10,373 nt of DNA from CAZHBA01 sp964530225 (lineage in GTDB: Bacteria > Pseudomonadota > Alphaproteobacteria > UBA6615): NCBI GenBank assembly GCA_964530225.1, contig CAZHBA010000034.1:1-10373 (forward strand), read 5' to 3'. Position numbers and translations under genes: made by a program. Below the pieces are notes generated by a model that saw only the letters and a list, made by a program, of their open reading frames with translations, was not told where the DNA came from and made no database searches. This document shows, one piece after another, positions 1 through 7,640 of the stretch. Each line of letters starts with the position of its first letter. Position 1 is the stretch's first letter.

Positions 1-25
1 CTACGATGAGCCAGAAATCCTCCAT
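1..25 (-). CDS. N-terminal fragment of an unidentified protein, cut by the window edge
   Basis: Reading leftwards from an ATG at 25-23, the frame is open to the window edge and gives MEDFWLIV, a short acidic start followed by a hydrophobic stretch. A good Shine-Dalgarno sequence, GAGGTG, ends eight bases before the ATG, and a TATAAT box lies about 60 bases upstream, directly behind the terminator of the tRNA gene. This layout (terminator, promoter, ribosome-binding site, start) supports a real gene in the same direction as the rest of the window. Eight codons are too few to name a family. A plus-strand frame is also open here, so the call is moderate. Confidence 0.4.
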
Positions 26-85
26 TATGAAAACACCTCAGTGCGTCCCATGGGTGCTGATGTCAGACAGTGCTGAAATAACCTT

Positions 86-91
86 ATTATA
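86..91 (-). promoter_or_regulatory. -10 box of a putative promoter for the gene at the left edge
   Basis: On the minus strand a perfect TATAAT lies at 91-86, preceded by GGC and followed by AAGG. It sits just beyond the U-tract of the tRNA terminator and about 60 bases before the ATG at 25. No good -35 hexamer is visible at 16 to 18 bases (GTCTTT is the best at 17), so the call rests on the -10 box and its position. Confidence 0.35.
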
Positions 92-101
92 GCCTTATTA
101 G

Positions 102-135
102 AAAGAAAAAAGACCTAGCTGTTTCCAGCTAAGTC
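102..135 (-). terminator. Rho-independent terminator of the tRNA-Lys gene
   Basis: On the minus strand a ten-base-pair stem (GACTTAGCTG with CAGCTAGGTC, one G-U pair) closes a GAAA tetraloop and is followed directly by six T and then CTTT. It starts twelve bases after the CCA end of the tRNA. Stem, stable tetraloop and U-tract make it a textbook intrinsic terminator. It ends the tRNA transcript, and any read-through from rodA, before the next gene. Confidence 0.92.
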
Positions 136-146
136 CTTGAAAAGAT

Positions 147-222
<76 letters not shown>

Positions 223-238
223 GTCTCAAGGGAAAGCG

Positions 239-268
239 GATATAGCAAACGGTCCCGCGGCTTGTCGA
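239..268 (-). promoter_or_regulatory. Putative sigma-70 promoter of the tRNA-Lys gene
   Basis: On the minus strand TCGACA (268-263, five of six matches to TTGACA) is followed after 18 bases by TATATC (244-239); read as CTATAT the spacing is 17. The tRNA begins 16 bases beyond the -10 box, which leaves room for a short 5' leader. The rodA-tRNA gap also holds a weak hairpin without a U-tract (287-302), so rodA read-through into the tRNA is not excluded. Confidence 0.45.
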
Positions 269-309
269 TAGTGGGCCGAGGGTATTGTGCGCACTCACGC
301 ACGCGCGAG

Positions 310-1452
310 CTAAGCCGCGCCGCGGCGGTTGATATAGGTGGCGCGGTGGATCCAGCAGCTCATCACCAGGCCGAAGCTGATCAGCACCGCCAGCAGCGCC
401 GTACCGCCGTTGGAAACCAGCGGTAGCGGCACGCCGACCACCGGCACTAAACCCATCACCATGGCGATGTTGATGAACACATAGAAGAAGAAATTGGTGA
501 CCAGGCCCATCGCCAGTAGCCGGGCGAACTGGCTGCGGCAGTGAAACGCGATAAAGACGCAATAGCCCATTAGTAGCGCGTAGAGCGCGATCAGTCCGAT
601 GCCACCAACCAGGCCAAACTCTTCGGCCAGCATGGTGAAAATAAAATCGGTCTGCTTCTCGGGCAGAAAGTTTAAATGGCTTTGCGTACCCGACAAGAAC
701 CCCTTGCCGAACATGCCGCCGGAGCCTAGCGCGATCTTCGACTGCATGATGTGGTAGCCGGCGCCGAGGGGATCGGTCTCCGGGTTGAGGAATGTCAGCA
801 CCCGCTGCTTCTGGTAGCCGTGCAAAAATTGCCAACCGACCGGCACGGCAGCGATGGTCGCGCCACCAACCACCATGAATTGCCACACTCGGGCCCCGGC
901 TAGCCACAGCATGACGACGCCGATCAGGCCCAACACGACAGCCGTTCCCAGGTCGGGTTGGCGTAACACCAGGGCTATCGGCGCAGCGATCAATATCAGC
1001 GGCAGGATCAGATAGCGCAGGCGGCCAGCGTCGTCGGCCTCGAGACCGTGGGAATAGCGCGCCAGCGCCATCACTAGGGCAATCTTCATGGTTTCCGATG
1101 GTTGTAGCTGAATGACCGAAAGGTCGAGCCAGCGCTGCGCGCCCATGCCGATAGACCCCATCACCTCCACCGTCGCCAGCAGGGCAAGGCTTATGGCATA
1201 GAGACCATAGGAGACCTTGAGCCAGGACTTGATATCGATGACCGCAATCACCAGCATAAATACGATACCGATGCCGAAACGCGCCATTTGACGCGACGCC
1301 CAGGGGCTGAAATTACCGTTGGCGGCGGAAAACAGCATGGCAAAACCGATCACCGAGATCAGCGAGATTAGCGCCACCATTTCCCAATTTAGCTGCAGTA
1401 GTTTTTCCCGCAGCGACAGCTCGGTCGAGCCAAAATCTCTGATCCGCGACAT
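310..1452 (-). CDS. rodA: RodA, SEDS-family peptidoglycan glycosyltransferase
   Basis: RodA polymerises lipid II into glycan strands in the inner membrane as partner of the transpeptidase PBP2 in side-wall synthesis. The 380-residue product is a polytopic membrane protein of usual RodA length. Family signatures are visible: QRWLD (106-110), QPSETMK (117-123), RQPDLGTA (164-171), and QTDFIFTMLAEEFG (267-280), whose Asp269 matches the essential SEDS aspartate. The C-terminal VPLPLVSNGGTALL segment is typical of SEDS proteins. The ATG lies six bases behind the mrdA stop, and GAAGGTG nine bases upstream can serve as ribosome-binding site. It is the last gene of the rod-shape cluster. Nothing looks broken. 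FtsW, the division paralogue, is the alternative, but the pairing with mrdA and mreBCD argues for RodA. Confidence 0.96.
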   Translation of the reverse strand: MSRIRDFGSTELSLREKLLQLNWEMVALISLISVIGFAMLFSAANGNFSPWASRQMARFGIGIVFMLVIAVIDIKSWLKVSYGLYAISLALLATVEVMGSIGMGAQRWLDLSVIQLQPSETMKIALVMALARYSHGLEADDAGRLRYLILPLILIAAPIALVLRQPDLGTAVVLGLIGVVMLWLAGARVWQFMVVGGATIAAVPVGWQFLHGYQKQRVLTFLNPETDPLGAGYHIMQSKIALGSGGMFGKGFLSGTQSHLNFLPEKQTDFIFTMLAEEFGLVGGIGLIALYALLMGYCVFIAFHCRSQFARLLAMGLVTNFFFYVFINIAMVMGLVPVVGVPLPLVSNGGTALLAVLISFGLVMSCWIHRATYINRRGAA

Positions 1453-1458
1453 CGCCCG

Positions 1459-3345
1459 CTACACCTTCTCGCCGTTTGGCCGCACGCCGACCACATCCGC
1501 ACCGGGGGCTTGGCTGACGGGATCCCGTTTCAGGGTCTCGGTTATAATATCGCGGGCAATCGGCGCCGCCACACTGGAACCGCCGCCGCCATGCTCGACG
1601 ACGACGGCCACGGAGTAACGCGGCGCCTCGATCGGCGCGAAACCGACAAACAGCGCATGATCGCGCCGCTTCCACGGCCGTTGACTGTTCTTCAGGATGC
1701 CGGCCTCGCGTTCGGCCTGGGTGATCCGGCGCACCTGCGAGGTGCCGGTCTTACCAGCGATGGTCATGCCGGGCACCATGATGCGGGCGCGGTAGGCGGT
1801 GCCCCGGTACGTGTTGGAAACCCTGATCATAGCCTTACGGATGAGATCGAGATGCTCCTGGTTAACTCCGATGTCGGGCAGCGGCGTTTTGGCACGGCCG
1901 CTTAAACTATCCTCGGCCATGACATCGCGGGCGATATAGGGGGTCACCGCCTTGCCGCCGTTGGCGATGCGGGCCGCCATTGTCGCCAGTTGTAATGGCG
2001 TAGCCAGTACAAAACCCTGGCCAATCGCTGAATTCATGGTATCGCCCATGACCCAGCGCTGGCCAATAACGGCGCTTTTCCAGGCGCGGGTTGGGATGAG
2101 ACCCGGCCGCGACCCCGGTAGGTCGAGGTCTAGGGACTGGCCGAGCCCAAAACGGTTGGCCATTGCGGCGATGCGGTCGATGCCGACCCGGCGCGCAACC
2201 TCGTAGAAATAGACATCGCAGGATTCGACAATGCCCTTGCCCAGATCGGTGTGGCCATGTCCCGTGCGCTTCCAGCAGTGGAACTTGCCATCGCCCAAGG
2301 TCAGGCTGCCAGAACAGAAAAATCTTGTGCTCTGCGTGATCACACCGGCTTCCAGCGCTGCCAAGGCCACCATCATTTTAAACGTCGAACCCGGCGCGTA
2401 TTCGCCGGCGATCACTTTGTTACGCAGCGGCGCCCGTTCATCATCGGCAAGCACGCGCCACTCGGCCTCGCTGAGTCCGTCGGTGAAATTATTGGGGTCG
2501 AAACTCGGCGTTGAGGCCTGAACCATCGTCGCACCAGTATTAACGTCGAGCACCACGACCGATCCGGTCTGATCGCCCAGCGCCGTCATCGCCGACTGTT
2601 GCAATTTAGAATCGACTGTTAAGACGACCGTTTGGCCGGTTTGCCCATTACGCCGGCCCAACTCGCGGATCACTCGGCCCAGCGCATTCACTTCCAACTG
2701 GCTGGAACCGGCGCGTCCGCGCAACACCAGGTCAAACGTGCGCTCGACGCCGCTGCGACCGATGCGAAATCCTGGTAGCTCGAGCAGCGGATCACCGGTC
2801 TGGTGCTTAGTCGCTGGCGATCCGACATAGCCTAAAATATGGGATGCCACTTCGCCTTCCGGATAAAACCGCCGGTCGCCCACCTCTATAAGGACGCCAG
2901 GCAAATCTGGCGCGTTTACTTCGATGCGCGCGACATCATTCCACTCCAGGAACTCACGCACCAAGACCGGGACGAACTTCCTCTTGCGCTTGACCTCGTC
3001 CAGAATTCGCGACCGCTCTTCCGGTAAAATAGGAATCAGGTGCGCAAGCCGGTCGAGGGACTCGCCGATGTCAGGTGTATTCTCCGCTTTTACCAGGACC
3101 TGGTAATTCTGCTGATTGACCGCCAACGGCACGCCGAAGCGGTCGACGATCTGTCCGCGGGACGGTGCCAACAGACGCAAATTGATGCGGTTCTCGTCGG
3201 CCAGCATCTGGAAGCGGTCGGATTCGATCACCTGCAAATAGTTCAAGCGCGCGACCAATGCAGTCAGCAGCGCAAACTTACCGCCGGTCAGGATAGCCGC
3301 CCGGCGTGAAAATTGACGCTGGCGATCACCGGCGCGATTCTGCAT
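1459..3345 (-). CDS. mrdA: Penicillin-binding protein 2, elongasome transpeptidase
   Basis: PBP2 cross-links the glycan made by RodA during cell elongation and is a class B penicillin-binding protein. The 628-residue product has one N-terminal membrane anchor (about 18-40), the pedestal motif RGQIVDRFG (63-71), and the transpeptidase motifs STFK (320-323, nucleophile Ser320), SCD (375-377; PBP2 proteins commonly have SxD here) and KTGT (532-535). The open frame continues upstream to 3492, but that part lies inside mreD and is not PBP2-like. The ATG at 3345 gives the expected short basic N-terminus, has GGAAG four bases upstream, and shares one base with the mreD stop (TGATG), implying translational coupling. 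Length and motif spacing look normal. Confidence 0.96.
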   Translation of the reverse strand: MQNRAGDRQRQFSRRAAILTGGKFALLTALVARLNYLQVIESDRFQMLADENRINLRLLAPSRGQIVDRFGVPLAVNQQNYQVLVKAENTPDIGESLDRLAHLIPILPEERSRILDEVKRKRKFVPVLVREFLEWNDVARIEVNAPDLPGVLIEVGDRRFYPEGEVASHILGYVGSPATKHQTGDPLLELPGFRIGRSGVERTFDLVLRGRAGSSQLEVNALGRVIRELGRRNGQTGQTVVLTVDSKLQQSAMTALGDQTGSVVVLDVNTGATMVQASTPSFDPNNFTDGLSEAEWRVLADDERAPLRNKVIAGEYAPGSTFKMMVALAALEAGVITQSTRFFCSGSLTLGDGKFHCWKRTGHGHTDLGKGIVESCDVYFYEVARRVGIDRIAAMANRFGLGQSLDLDLPGSRPGLIPTRAWKSAVIGQRWVMGDTMNSAIGQGFVLATPLQLATMAARIANGGKAVTPYIARDVMAEDSLSGRAKTPLPDIGVNQEHLDLIRKAMIRVSNTYRGTAYRARIMVPGMTIAGKTGTSQVRRITQAEREAGILKNSQRPWKRRDHALFVGFAPIEAPRYSVAVVVEHGGGGSSVAAPIARDIITETLKRDPVSQAPGADVVGVRPNGEKV

Positions 3346-3869
3346 CAGGCTTCCGCTATGCCGATAAGGTGCCGCTGGGTACGAACCAATAACCAGGCAA
3401 TCGCGGGAAACAACACAATCGTCATAATCAAAGCAACAAAGGCGGTTCCCGGTGCCAGCAATGTTCCGCGCGCCACCGACGCCAGTAGCCACACAGCAAA
3501 TGCGGCAATCGGCGCCACCAGCGCAAAGGCGCTCCAGAACACCCAGAACGGTTTACCGACAATGAACCGGCGCTGATTGAGCACCAAAGCCTGAACCAAC
3601 AGGTAGACAAGCGCATACATCCCCAAGGGCGCGCCCGCCACGGCGTCCTGCACAATGCCGAGCCCGAAAACCGCCACGTAAGGCATCAGGTCGGGCCGGA
3701 ATACCACCCAATAATACAGCGAGATCAATGCGAACGCCGGCGCAACGTTGCTCAGCAAGGGCAAGGGTAACGGTAGTTGCCCAACCAAGACGAAAGCGAA
3801 GGTTGTCGCCACCGGCACCAGATTGCGCATCCAACAGCGAATAAATGTGAAAACGGAGAGCGCGTTCAT
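3345..3869 (-). CDS. mreD: MreD, rod-shape-determining membrane protein
   Basis: MreD is a small polytopic inner-membrane protein of the elongasome, working with MreC to link MreB filaments to RodA and PBP2; it has no known enzymatic activity. The 174 residues form about five hydrophobic segments. The family's best-conserved element, a Gly...Asp...PLGMY stretch (GIVQDAVAGAPLGMY, 71-85), is present. The start ATG overlaps the mreC stop by four bases (ATGA), with GAGG seven bases upstream, and the stop overlaps the mrdA start (TGATG). Sequence conservation in MreD is low, so position in the cluster adds much of the certainty. Confidence 0.93.
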   Translation of the reverse strand: MNALSVFTFIRCWMRNLVPVATTFAFVLVGQLPLPLPLLSNVAPAFALISLYYWVVFRPDLMPYVAVFGLGIVQDAVAGAPLGMYALVYLLVQALVLNQRRFIVGKPFWVFWSAFALVAPIAAFAVWLLASVARGTLLAPGTAFVALIMTIVLFPAIAWLLVRTQRHLIGIAEA

Positions 3870-4777
3870 TGCCCTGCCTCTGTCACCGGTGGAGATTTTG
3901 GCGGTGGGATTGGCACCTTCTCGGGCGCAGGCAGAATGCCGTCGACGCCGTAATCCAGAATCACCGCCTGGTTCAGCTGCGAAATGCTAACAAATGGCTG
4001 CACACTAACAACGGCCTCGGAGGCTTGCGCAACGGTTCCCACTGAGAGACCAGGCGGGTAGACGCCGCCATGACCTGATGTAACGATTCTGTCTCCCAGT
4101 GAAACCGGCGAGTTGTCAGGCAAAAACTGCAGCACCGGATACGACGAATTATCGCCTCTGACGATGGCCCGGTTGCCGGTCGATTCGACGACGACGGGAA
4201 TGCGTGAATTTATGTCGGTTATCAGCAGAACTCGCGACGAGCGCTCACCGACTTCTGCGATACGGCCGATTAGCCCCCCCTGCCAAATGACGGCCTGGCC
4301 GCGGCGGATGAATTGCCGCGCGCCAGCGTTTATTAGGAGGCTGTGAAAATAAGCGCCACCGGTATCGGCAACCACCCGTGCGGTGACGAATTGGGAGCGT
4401 TTATCGGGCACATACTCTAGCTGCGCGCGCAATGTGGCATTCTCGACACCCAGCCGGCGGGCCTCTTGAACCCATTGTACCAGACGTGCGTTTTCCTCGC
4501 GCAGTAGGCGGTTTTCGCCGTAGACAAAGAAAAAGTCTTCGACACTATCGACGGCTTGCCCAACCGCCTGAACCGGTTGGCTCAATACAGACAGCAATGG
4601 AGAAACAGTGTCGACAATCGCCAGGCGCATACGTTCGATACCGGTCGATTCGGCCTTGCTGAACAGCATCAGGGCAAACGAAAGCGCAACGAAGCCCATA
4701 AAGGCGAACCGTTGCGCCCAAATGCGGATTGGCACTGCCAATCCAGCTACCGTTACTTTCGCACTGCGTTTCGCCAC
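3866..4777 (-). CDS. mreC: MreC, rod-shape-determining periplasmic protein
   Basis: MreC is a bitopic protein whose periplasmic part binds and activates PBP2 and so links cytoplasmic MreB to wall synthesis. The 303 residues show a basic N-terminus, one membrane helix (about 22-40), a predicted coiled coil rich in Glu, Arg and Leu (about 75-123), and the beta-domain (about 128-275) with TDINSRIPV (187-195) and TSGHGGVYPPGLSVGTV (233-249). A proline-rich tail with a PPP run (282-297) follows. The start codon is GTG with AAGGGAG just upstream. The gene begins 39 bases after mreB and overlaps mreD by four bases. Length is close to the usual 270-370 residues. Confidence 0.95.
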   Translation of the reverse strand: MAKRSAKVTVAGLAVPIRIWAQRFAFMGFVALSFALMLFSKAESTGIERMRLAIVDTVSPLLSVLSQPVQAVGQAVDSVEDFFFVYGENRLLREENARLVQWVQEARRLGVENATLRAQLEYVPDKRSQFVTARVVADTGGAYFHSLLINAGARQFIRRGQAVIWQGGLIGRIAEVGERSSRVLLITDINSRIPVVVESTGNRAIVRGDNSSYPVLQFLPDNSPVSLGDRIVTSGHGGVYPPGLSVGTVAQASEAVVSVQPFVSISQLNQAVILDYGVDGILPAPEKVPIPPPKSPPVTEAGQ

Positions 4778-4816
4778 AACGCTCCCTTAACGCAATCGAT
4801 GTTGACCGCGGGCCCG

Positions 4817-5857
4817 TCAGTACATGCTGACTAGTACACCCTTGAGCTGTTTGAAATCATCCAATGCCCGGCCCGTACCACGCACCACGCACGACAGCGG
4901 GTCGTCGGCGATCGATACCGGCAAACCGGTCGCGTGCCGCAAAACGTAATCCAGATTGCCCAGCAACGCTCCGCCACCTGTGAGCACAATACCTTTATCG
5001 ACGATATCGGCGGCAAGTTCCGGCGCCGTATGCTCGAGCGCCACTTTGACAGCGTCAATGATCGCGCTGACCGGTTCAGCCAGGCTTTCCGCGATTTGAC
5101 GCTCGGAGATCACCAGTTCCTTGGGCACACCGTTCATCAGGTCACGGCCCTTAATTTCGATGGTGCGGCCATCGCCGTCCTCGGGCGGACAGGCAGAGCC
5201 GATCTCTTTCTTGATCCGTTCCGCACTGCTCTCGCCGACCAGTAAATTATTGGTGCGGCGGATGTAGCCAATGATCGCTTCGTCCATCAGGTCGCCGCCA
5301 ACACGAACGCTGCGCGAATAGACGATGCCGCCCAACGACAACACCGCCACCTCGGTCGTGCCGCCGCCGACGTCGACGACCATGGAGCCAGTCGGCTCGG
5401 TAACCGGCAGGCCGGCGCCGATGGCTGCCGCCATCGGTTCCTCGATCAACCACACCTTGCGTGCACCGGCGCTTTCTGCTGACTCCTGAATCGCGCGGCG
5501 TTCAACCGCTGTCGACCCGGACGGTACGCAAACGACAATCTGCGGGCTATGGAAGCCACGCCGGTTGTGCACCTTGCGGATAAATTCCTTGATCATCTCC
5601 TCGGCGACTTCAAAGTCGGCGATAACGCCGTGGCGCAGGGGCCGGATAGCCTGAATGTTACCGGGCGTTCGGCCAAGCATCTGTTTGGCCTCGTTGCCGA
5701 CGGCGAGCACTCTCTTCTTGCCCCTCGATTCCTCAATCGCAACGACCGATGGTTCGTTCAAAACAACATCCCGGTCCTTGACGTACACCAACGTGTTCGC
5801 TGTGCCGAGATCGATTGCCATGTCTGCCGACAGAGCTCCCATAATTCGCGATAGCAT
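4817..5857 (-). CDS. mreB: MreB, actin-like rod-shape protein
   Basis: MreB forms membrane-bound filaments under the inner membrane that orient the moving wall-synthesis machinery. Actin-fold nucleotide motifs are intact: phosphate-1 DLGTANT (16-22), IEEPMAAAIGAG around 138-149, phosphate-2 DVGGGTT (162-168), and the adenosine motif TGGGALLGNLD (293-303). The start at 5857 gives MLSRIMG, aligning with the amphipathic membrane-binding helix at the MreB N-terminus and giving 346 residues (E. coli 347). An in-frame ATG at 5872 adds five residues (MRRRT); both starts have a possible ribosome-binding site, and that of the upstream start lies in the loop of a small hairpin. It is first in the mre cluster, behind leuA. 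Confidence 0.97.
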   Translation of the reverse strand: MLSRIMGALSADMAIDLGTANTLVYVKDRDVVLNEPSVVAIEESRGKKRVLAVGNEAKQMLGRTPGNIQAIRPLRHGVIADFEVAEEMIKEFIRKVHNRRGFHSPQIVVCVPSGSTAVERRAIQESAESAGARKVWLIEEPMAAAIGAGLPVTEPTGSMVVDVGGGTTEVAVLSLGGIVYSRSVRVGGDLMDEAIIGYIRRTNNLLVGESSAERIKKEIGSACPPEDGDGRTIEIKGRDLMNGVPKELVISERQIAESLAEPVSAIIDAVKVALEHTAPELAADIVDKGIVLTGGGALLGNLDYVLRHATGLPVSIADDPLSCVVRGTGRALDDFKQLKGVLVSMY

Positions 5858-5875
5858 CGTTCGCCGCCTCATTCG

Positions 5876-5893
5876 CCCGGCCTCACCGCCGGG
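5876..5893 (-). repeat. Small GC-rich hairpin holding the ribosome-binding site of the upstream mreB start
   Basis: On the minus strand CCCGGC and GCCGGG form a perfect six-base-pair stem around the loop GGTGAG. The loop is the best Shine-Dalgarno match for the ATG at 5872, while the next start at 5857 uses the unpaired GAGG at 5870-5867. The hairpin could tune which mreB start is used. This is inference from base pairing only. Confidence 0.4.
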
Positions 5894-5902
5894 TGTATTA
5901 AG

Positions 5903-5928
5903 AGAGCACCGCGCTAGTGCAGTGCCCT
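5903..5928 (-). terminator. Hairpin between leuA and mreB, possible weak terminator
   Basis: Starting twelve bases after the leuA stop, the minus strand can form a ten-base-pair stem (AGGGCACTGC with GCGGTGCTCT, two G-U pairs) with a six-base loop. It is followed by CTTAATAC rather than a clear U-tract, so full termination is doubtful. It may attenuate leuA transcripts or protect their 3' ends while letting some transcription continue into mreB. Confidence 0.3.
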
Positions 5929-5939
5929 GTGGGTTACAC

Positions 5940-7535
5940 TTATGCCGACAAAGCTGCCGGCGCTGTTTTCTCTCGCTTCACGCTCAACTTATTCAGAGCG
6001 TGTAAATAAGCCCTTACCGACGCCACCAAGGTATCTGCGTCTGCACCTTGTCCATTAACCGTCTTGCCACCTTCTTCCAGACGTACGGTCACCTCTGCCT
6101 GCGCATCGGTGCCGCCGGTCACAGCATGCACCTGATACAGCTGCAAGCTGGCCGAATGGGGGCAAATCTCCCTTATGGCATTAAAAATGGCGTCAACCGG
6201 GCCATTGCCGTTCGACGTGGTCGACGCGACCTGACCATCGAGCTCCAATTCCAGCTCAGCTGTCTGCGGCCCCTTCGAGCCGGCGACGACTTGCAGCGAC
6301 ACAAATCGGATGCGGTCGCTGTCGTGCTGGATGGTATCGTCAACGAGAGCGATTATGTCCTCGTCGAAGATTTCCTTTTTCTTGTCCGCCAAGTCCTTGA
6401 AGCGCTGGAAGGCGTCGGAAACAGCGTTCTGACCCATGCCATCATAGCCCAGTTCTTTCAACTTTTCACTGAACGCATGGCTGCCTGAATGTTTGCCCAT
6501 AACCAGATTGGACTCGGTCAGGCCGACCGATTCCGGAGTCATGATTTCATAGGTCTGGGCGTCTTTGAGAACCCCGTCCTGATGAATGCCGGATTCGTGC
6601 GCGAACGCATTAGCGCCGACAATTGCCTTGTTGGGCTGCACCGAGAAACCGGTGATCGTCGACACCAGGTGGCTGGCCCGCGTGATGCCCGTGGTATCGA
6701 CACCGGTGGAATACGGCATGACATCAGGCCGCGTGCGCAGCGCCATAACCACCTCTTCCAGCGCACAGTTGCCAGCGCGCTCGCCGATACCGTTGATCGT
6801 GCACTCGATTTGCCTTGCACCGGCTTTTACCGCCGCCAGGGAATTGGCAACAGCCAGGCCCAGATCGTTGTGGCAATGCACTGAGATCACCGCCTTGTCG
6901 ATGTTGGGCACGCGGTTGAACAGCATTTCGATAAGCGCGGCAAACTCTTCGGGTACGGCATAGCCCACCGTATCTGGAATATTGACTGTCGTCGCACCGG
7001 CCCGGATCGCCCCTTCGACGACACGGCAGAGAAAATCGTGCTCGGTGCGCGAGCCGTCTTCGGGCGACCACTCAACATCGGGACACAGATTACGCGCGTG
7101 AGAAACGCTGTCGACGATTGCCTGATGCACCTCTTCCGGCTCCATCTGCAGCTTGACCCGCATGTGCAGCGGGCTGGTCGACAAAAACGTGTGGATGCGA
7201 GGTTGAGCAGCATCCTTAAGGGCTTCCCAGGCCCGGTCAATGTCTTTAACCGAGGCGCGCGCTAAGCCGGCGATGGAACTGGTTTTAACGGCGTTGGCGA
7301 CTTCGCGAACAGCCTCGAAATCGCCGTTCGAGGCGATCGGGAACCCGGCCTCGATGATATTGACGCCCATTTCCTCCAGCGCCAGGGCGACGCGTACCTT
7401 TTCTTCCAGGTTCATCGAACAGCCAGGCGACTGTTCGCCGTCGCGCAGCGTGGTGTCGAAAATTCGGACGCGGTCGGATTCGCCAGCGCCGTCCTGCGGC
7501 GCAATTTCTGCTGATGTGGGATCGGTGGCGGTCAT
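5940..7535 (-). CDS. leuA: 2-isopropylmalate synthase
   Basis: LeuA condenses acetyl-CoA with 2-ketoisovalerate to give 2-isopropylmalate, the committed step of leucine synthesis, and is normally feedback-inhibited by leucine. The 531-residue product has the full catalytic TIM barrel (about 22-290): FDTTLRDGEQSPG (26-38), the metal-ligand pair HCH (220-222) in SVHCHNDLGLA, and GIGERAGNCALEEV (249-262), with Asp27, His220, His222 and Asn256 as expected metal ligands. The C-terminal regulatory domain (about 400-515) is present, so feedback control is plausible. The ATG at 7535 has AGGA three bases and GGAA eight bases upstream. It overlaps the stop of a small upstream frame as ATGA. The stop lies 67 bases before mreB. 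Confidence 0.97.
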   Translation of the reverse strand: MTATDPTSAEIAPQDGAGESDRVRIFDTTLRDGEQSPGCSMNLEEKVRVALALEEMGVNIIEAGFPIASNGDFEAVREVANAVKTSSIAGLARASVKDIDRAWEALKDAAQPRIHTFLSTSPLHMRVKLQMEPEEVHQAIVDSVSHARNLCPDVEWSPEDGSRTEHDFLCRVVEGAIRAGATTVNIPDTVGYAVPEEFAALIEMLFNRVPNIDKAVISVHCHNDLGLAVANSLAAVKAGARQIECTINGIGERAGNCALEEVVMALRTRPDVMPYSTGVDTTGITRASHLVSTITGFSVQPNKAIVGANAFAHESGIHQDGVLKDAQTYEIMTPESVGLTESNLVMGKHSGSHAFSEKLKELGYDGMGQNAVSDAFQRFKDLADKKKEIFDEDIIALVDDTIQHDSDRIRFVSLQVVAGSKGPQTAELELELDGQVASTTSNGNGPVDAIFNAIREICPHSASLQLYQVHAVTGGTDAQAEVTVRLEEGGKTVNGQGADADTLVASVRAYLHALNKLSVKREKTAPAALSA

Positions 7536-7618
7536 TGGTCCTGTTCCAATTGGTTCGTTAACTTAGGCAATAGCAATGACTCCCCTAAACACGGTGACCC
7601 CATATTTTTGGGGCCCAT
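7532..7618 (-). CDS. Hypothetical 28-residue leuA leader peptide
   Basis: A small frame begins with ATG at 7618 and ends with TGA at 7534-7532, which overlaps the leuA ATG by four bases (ATGA). Six of its 28 codons are leucine, all TTA, TTG or CTA, which are rare in the neighbouring GC-rich genes; three are consecutive (TTG CTA TTG at 7576-7568, in SLLLPKL). The frame passes through a nested palindrome. Leucine leader peptides of attenuated leu operons have this general character. Against it, no Shine-Dalgarno precedes the ATG and no U-tract follows the hairpin. An internal ATG at 7603 would give 23 residues. Existence is uncertain. Confidence 0.22.
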   Translation of the reverse strand: MGPKNMGSPCLGESLLLPKLTNQLEQDQ

Positions 7619-7640
7619 CGATGTTTAGGGGCACCTAAGT
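7561..7640 (-). repeat. Nested inverted repeats in the leuA 5' region
   Basis: Three complementary pairs are nested about one centre. The outer pair is ACTTAGG (7561-7567) with CCTAAGT (7634-7640). The middle pair is a perfect ten-base match, CCCCTAAACA (7582-7591) with TGTTTAGGGG (7622-7631). The inner pair is CCCCA (7598-7602) with TGGGG (7609-7613). The RNA of either strand could fold into an 80-base bulged hairpin ending 26 bases before the leuA start. It could be an attenuator-like leader, a protein-binding site or the remains of a small palindromic element. No U-tract follows on the leuA strand. Confidence 0.7.

Noticed and set aside
2..76. Plus-strand frame open from the window edge to TGA at 74-76 (24 residues), possible C-terminus of a converging gene
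   Set aside because: Too short to judge. The minus strand here has a terminator, TATAAT, a ribosome-binding site and a start in the right order, which is stronger evidence. A second plus frame is also open to 92, so openness means little here.
287..302. Hairpin behind rodA as a terminator
   Set aside because: Only five base pairs (GTGCG/CGCAC) and no U-tract follow on the minus strand.
2216..2224. SCD instead of SxN in the PBP2 active site as a possible defect
   Set aside because: Asp at this position is normal for PBP2-type enzymes (E. coli PBP2 also has S-A-D), so it is not a lesion.
3346..3492. 49-codon upstream extension of mrdA
   Set aside because: It overlaps mreD entirely, has no PBP2 character, and the start at 3345 has a ribosome-binding site and TGATG coupling.
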